Origin: an uncultured Oscillospiraceae bacterium
GTDB lineage: Bacteria; Bacillota; Clostridia; Oscillospirales; Oscillospiraceae
Direction: 5' to 3'
Length of the DNA: 14,088 bases
Assembly (NCBI GenBank): GCA_934569215.1
Contig: CAKTKF010000008.1
Coordinates: forward strand, 1-14,088
The translations under genes and the position numbers were made by a program. The first letter of the stretch is position 1. Every line of letters begins with the position of its first letter. The notes beneath the pieces were generated by a model. That model was given only the letters and a program-made list of their open reading frames with translations, had not been told where the DNA came from and ran no database searches. Positions 12,322 through 14,088 of this stretch are shown here, piece by piece.

Positions 12322-13068
12322 TCAGCCCTTGATCCCCGCAAGAGCAAGAAACTTCTTGTCGGACTGAATGGCGTGGGTCACGAACTTCCCGTCCCGGAAC
12401 AGCGCATAGGTGGTCACCGGGGCGGGGAGGTTCTGGGCGGTTTCTCTGTCCGTGATCTGGACGGTTCTCAGGGGAATGCCGTGTTCTGCGGCGGCCTCCG
12501 CCACCCGGGGCACCCAGTAACAGGTAAACGGACACTGATCCGTATAGTAGAGAACGAAGCCGCTCTCACCGATTTTCGGATGTCTGGCGCATTCCCTGAA
12601 CTTTGGCTTTTCTGCCGACGGCGCCAGGGGCAGATACATGAGGGTGATCCCGCAATCCGAAGTGTCCGCGACGGTGAAGCCCTTGTGGGCAAGATACTTG
12701 GGGTCGGAAAGAAACTCCTGTTTTCTCCCCTCCGCGGAAAGAATGCAGATCCCCTCCCGCCCCTGGGCGTTGGCGTCCCGGATGCACTCGGCGAGCAGGT
12801 CGGAGGAATACCCATGCCCCTTCAGGGAGCCGGAGACCCACAGACAGTTGATGTAAAGATACCCCGGCGCGTCGATGGGGACCCAGGCGTTTTCGGCGGG
12901 GATGTACTCGATAAAGCACTTGCCCCGCTCCTCGCTCCGGTAAAAAACCAGCCCCTCGGCGAACCGTTCCTTGAGCCACGCCTTTTTTGCAACACTCTGT
13001 TTCCCCGACATGGCGCAGCAGATGTGTTCGGCGTCAATGTTTTCCTCTGTGATACGGATATAGCGCAT
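12322..13068 (-). CDS. GNAT acetyltransferase with C-terminal YoaP domain
   Basis: 248 aa. Residues 1-155 are a GNAT acetyltransferase domain, with the core strand and acetyl-CoA loop at LYINCLWVSGSLKGHGYSSDLL (71-92, broken here only by the fold) and GICILSAEGRKQEFL (106-120). Residues about 168-248 fit the YoaP-type domain: FVLYYTDQCPFT (171-182), AAEHGIPLRTVQI and YALFRDGKFVTHAIQSDKKF. The acceptor is unknown. The CPFTC segment (179-183) at the start of a beta-alpha-beta pattern recalls a thioredoxin-like fold; whether it is redox-active is not known. The start at 13068 (MRYIRITEEN) has GGGGAG 7 bases upstream; the frame extends to 13092 without such support. It has its own promoter (13105-13133) and is a single-gene unit. 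No clear terminator follows before the second tetR promoter. Confidence 0.87.
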   Translation of the reverse strand: MRYIRITEENIDAEHICCAMSGKQSVAKKAWLKERFAEGLVFYRSEERGKCFIEYIPAENAWVPIDAPGYLYINCLWVSGSLKGHGYSSDLLAECIRDANAQGREGICILSAEGRKQEFLSDPKYLAHKGFTVADTSDCGITLMYLPLAPSAEKPKFRECARHPKIGESGFVLYYTDQCPFTCYWVPRVAEAAAEHGIPLRTVQITDRETAQNLPAPVTTYALFRDGKFVTHAIQSDKKFLALAGIKG

Positions 13069-13104
13069 ACGGCTTCTCCCCTTTAACGGCACTTTGATAA
13101 GCCA

Positions 13105-13133
13105 AGTGTAGCACAGCCCTTTCCGGAATGCAA
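13105..13133 (-). promoter_or_regulatory. promoter of the GNAT-YoaP gene
   Basis: Read leftward: TTGCAT (13133-13128), 17 bases, then TACACT (13110-13105), about 37 bases before the start codon. It lies between the terminator of the M20 gene and the GNAT-YoaP start. Confidence 0.65.
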
Positions 13134-13153
13134 TCGGTGAATCTCTGCGGGCG

Positions 13154-13198
13154 GAAAAAAGCAGGCAGCTGACGGTATCATGCCGTGCAGCTGCCTGT
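13154..13198 (-). terminator. intrinsic terminator of the M20 amidohydrolase gene
   Basis: CAGGCAGCTG (13162-13171) pairs perfectly with CAGCTGCCTG (13188-13197), and an inner ACGG/CCGT stem extends it past one bulged base. Read leftward, the stem is followed by CTTTTTTCC. It lies 37 bases after the stop of the amidohydrolase gene at 13234. Confidence 0.9.
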
Positions 13199-13233
13199 AC
13201 TAATCAGAAGTAGAATTGCCGAATGGGCTTCTC

Positions 13234-14088
13234 TTAAATAATTGCCTTCTTTTCCGCCTTGCATTTTTCCAGCAGTGCCTGCGCACATATTGCGTAGGCA
13301 GCCGCTCCGACGGACAATGCACTTTCATCATACCGTACGGATGGATGGTGATTGCCATAGCAAAAGCCGTCCTTTGCTTCGCCGGTGCCAATGGTCAGAT
13401 AGACCGAGGGAATCTGTTGGGCGAACAGCGCAAAGTCCTCCGAGGCAGAGAGCCGCTGGGGCGTATCGTCCACGGCATCGCCGCCCAAATTTTCACGAAG
13501 GGCGTTAATGAATGTCGGACACAGCTCCGGCGCATTGTAAAGAACCGGCACGCCGGTGACCATTTTCAGCTCTGCCCGGGTTCGGAAGGTACGGGCAATC
13601 CCTTCCGAAATATCTTTCAATCTAAGGCACAGGTGCTGTCGGTCGGCTTCTCTGGCGGAACGGATGGTTCCCTCCAGCACGGCTGTTGCCGGGATACTGT
13701 TGGCGGCATCTCCTGCATGGAAGGAGCCGATGGTAACGACCGCTCCGGATCCGGGGGCGCATTCCATGGACACCAGCTCCTGACAGGCCAGGCAGATTCT
13801 CGATGCCACCTGAATGGGATCCGCTGCCAGATGGGGCATCGCCCCGTGACCGCCGGTGCCGGAGATCGTCAGAACAAAGCGGTCATAAGAGGCAGTTTTT
13901 TCTTTCGCGGTGCAGTTCAGCTGCCCAACCGGCTGGCCGGGAGCCACATGCATCCCAAGAGCCGCACAAACGCCCTCCCCGGCGCCTGCGTCCAGCATGG
14001 CCTTCGCGCCCCGGGCATTTTCTTCATCCGGCTGAAACAGCAGCCGGACAGTGCCGTTCAGCGTATCCTGATGTCGGCACAGTAACTC
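13234..14088 (-). CDS. M20-family amidohydrolase (M20D type), N-terminus outside the window
   Basis: Metal-dependent hydrolase that cleaves N-acyl amino acids or related amides; 284 residues are visible, against about 390 for the family, so about 100 N-terminal residues lie beyond the right edge. The reading frame is open to 14088: the last visible codons give LNGTVRLLFQPDEENARGAK, the family's FQPxEE segment with the catalytic and metal-binding Glu pair. Further on come GTGGHGAMPH in the dimerisation (lid) domain, NSIPATAVLEGTIR, SASEDFALF and the metal-ligand segment YGNHHPSVRYDESAL near the end. The first metal-binding HxD motif must be outside. The internal ATG at 13998 is not the start, because homologous sequence continues upstream. 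A strong terminator follows the stop. The exact substrate is not predictable. Confidence 0.93.
   Translation of the reverse strand, partial: ELLCRHQDTLNGTVRLLFQPDEENARGAKAMLDAGAGEGVCAALGMHVAPGQPVGQLNCTAKEKTASYDRFVLTISGTGGHGAMPHLAADPIQVASRICLACQELVSMECAPGSGAVVTIGSFHAGDAANSIPATAVLEGTIRSAREADRQHLCLRLKDISEGIARTFRTRAELKMVTGVPVLYNAPELCPTFINALRENLGGDAVDDTPQRLSASEDFALFAQQIPSVYLTIGTGEAKDGFCYGNHHPSVRYDESALSVGAAAYAICAQALLEKCKAEKKAII

Noticed and set aside
13996..13998. ATG at 13998 as the start of the M20 gene
   Set aside because: The open frame upstream still encodes the family's FQPxEE segment, so the gene continues beyond the window edge.
13216..14085. 289-codon rightward open frame at the right edge
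   Set aside because: Antisense to the M20 amidohydrolase; no family pattern, and it overlaps the coding of conserved metal-ligand motifs.

Overview
The window looks like chromosome from a fairly GC-rich, low-GC-lineage Gram-positive anaerobe. A gut Clostridia/Oscillospirales-type organism is my best guess. The reasons are strong AGGAGG-type ribosome binding sites, TTGACA/TATAAT-type promoters, Gram-positive ABC-efflux adaptors anchored by one N-terminal helix, and gene types common in such genomes (MATE+MarR pairs, YoaP-type acetyltransferases, DUF2087 proteins). No phage, transposase, CRISPR or RNA gene was recognised. The assignment is inference from style, not from a marker gene.

Layout, left to right. 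(1) Positions 114-6060, all leftward: a four-gene efflux operon of MacAB/YknXYZ type. In transcription order it reads adaptor A (565 aa, Gly-rich tail), MacB/LolD-type ATPase (223 aa), FtsX/MacB-type permease (396 aa) and adaptor B (790 aa, with an Ig-like He_PIG domain and another long insert). The genes are coupled: stops and starts nearly touch, overlap as TAATG, or lie about 5 bases apart. (2) Positions 6061-6579: a long non-coding control region. It holds candidate OmpR-family direct repeats near the efflux operon, a possible structured element, two GC-rich hairpins (one ending in a leftward T-run) and a textbook rightward promoter with overlapping palindromes. (3) Positions 6580-8436, rightward: a TetR regulator, a GNAT acetyltransferase with an odd glycine-patterned hydrophobic C-terminus, and a CrtO-like small membrane acyltransferase-family protein. 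(4) Positions 8449-10316, leftward: marR then a MATE exporter, with a shared palindrome before both genes. (5) Positions 10517-11511, leftward: a membrane-anchored DUF2087 protein, a 76-aa conserved-looking protein and a TfoX N-domain protein, coupled by short gaps or an ATGA overlap. (6) Positions 11614-12198, leftward: a second TetR with a perfect TTGACA-N17-TATAAT promoter. (7) Positions 12322-13068, leftward: a GNAT-YoaP fusion. (8) Positions 13234 to the right edge, leftward: an M20-family amidohydrolase whose N-terminus lies outside the window.

As a whole this is an accessory stress/efflux neighbourhood: two exporters, three one-component regulators, two GNAT enzymes and several poorly characterised small proteins. 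The most unusual items are the two-adaptor ABC operon with its Ig-bearing adaptor, the GNAT plus CrtO-like pair under a TetR regulator, and the DUF2087/76-aa/TfoX set placed right behind a terminator-like hairpin. None of these is proven to be a new system from sequence alone.
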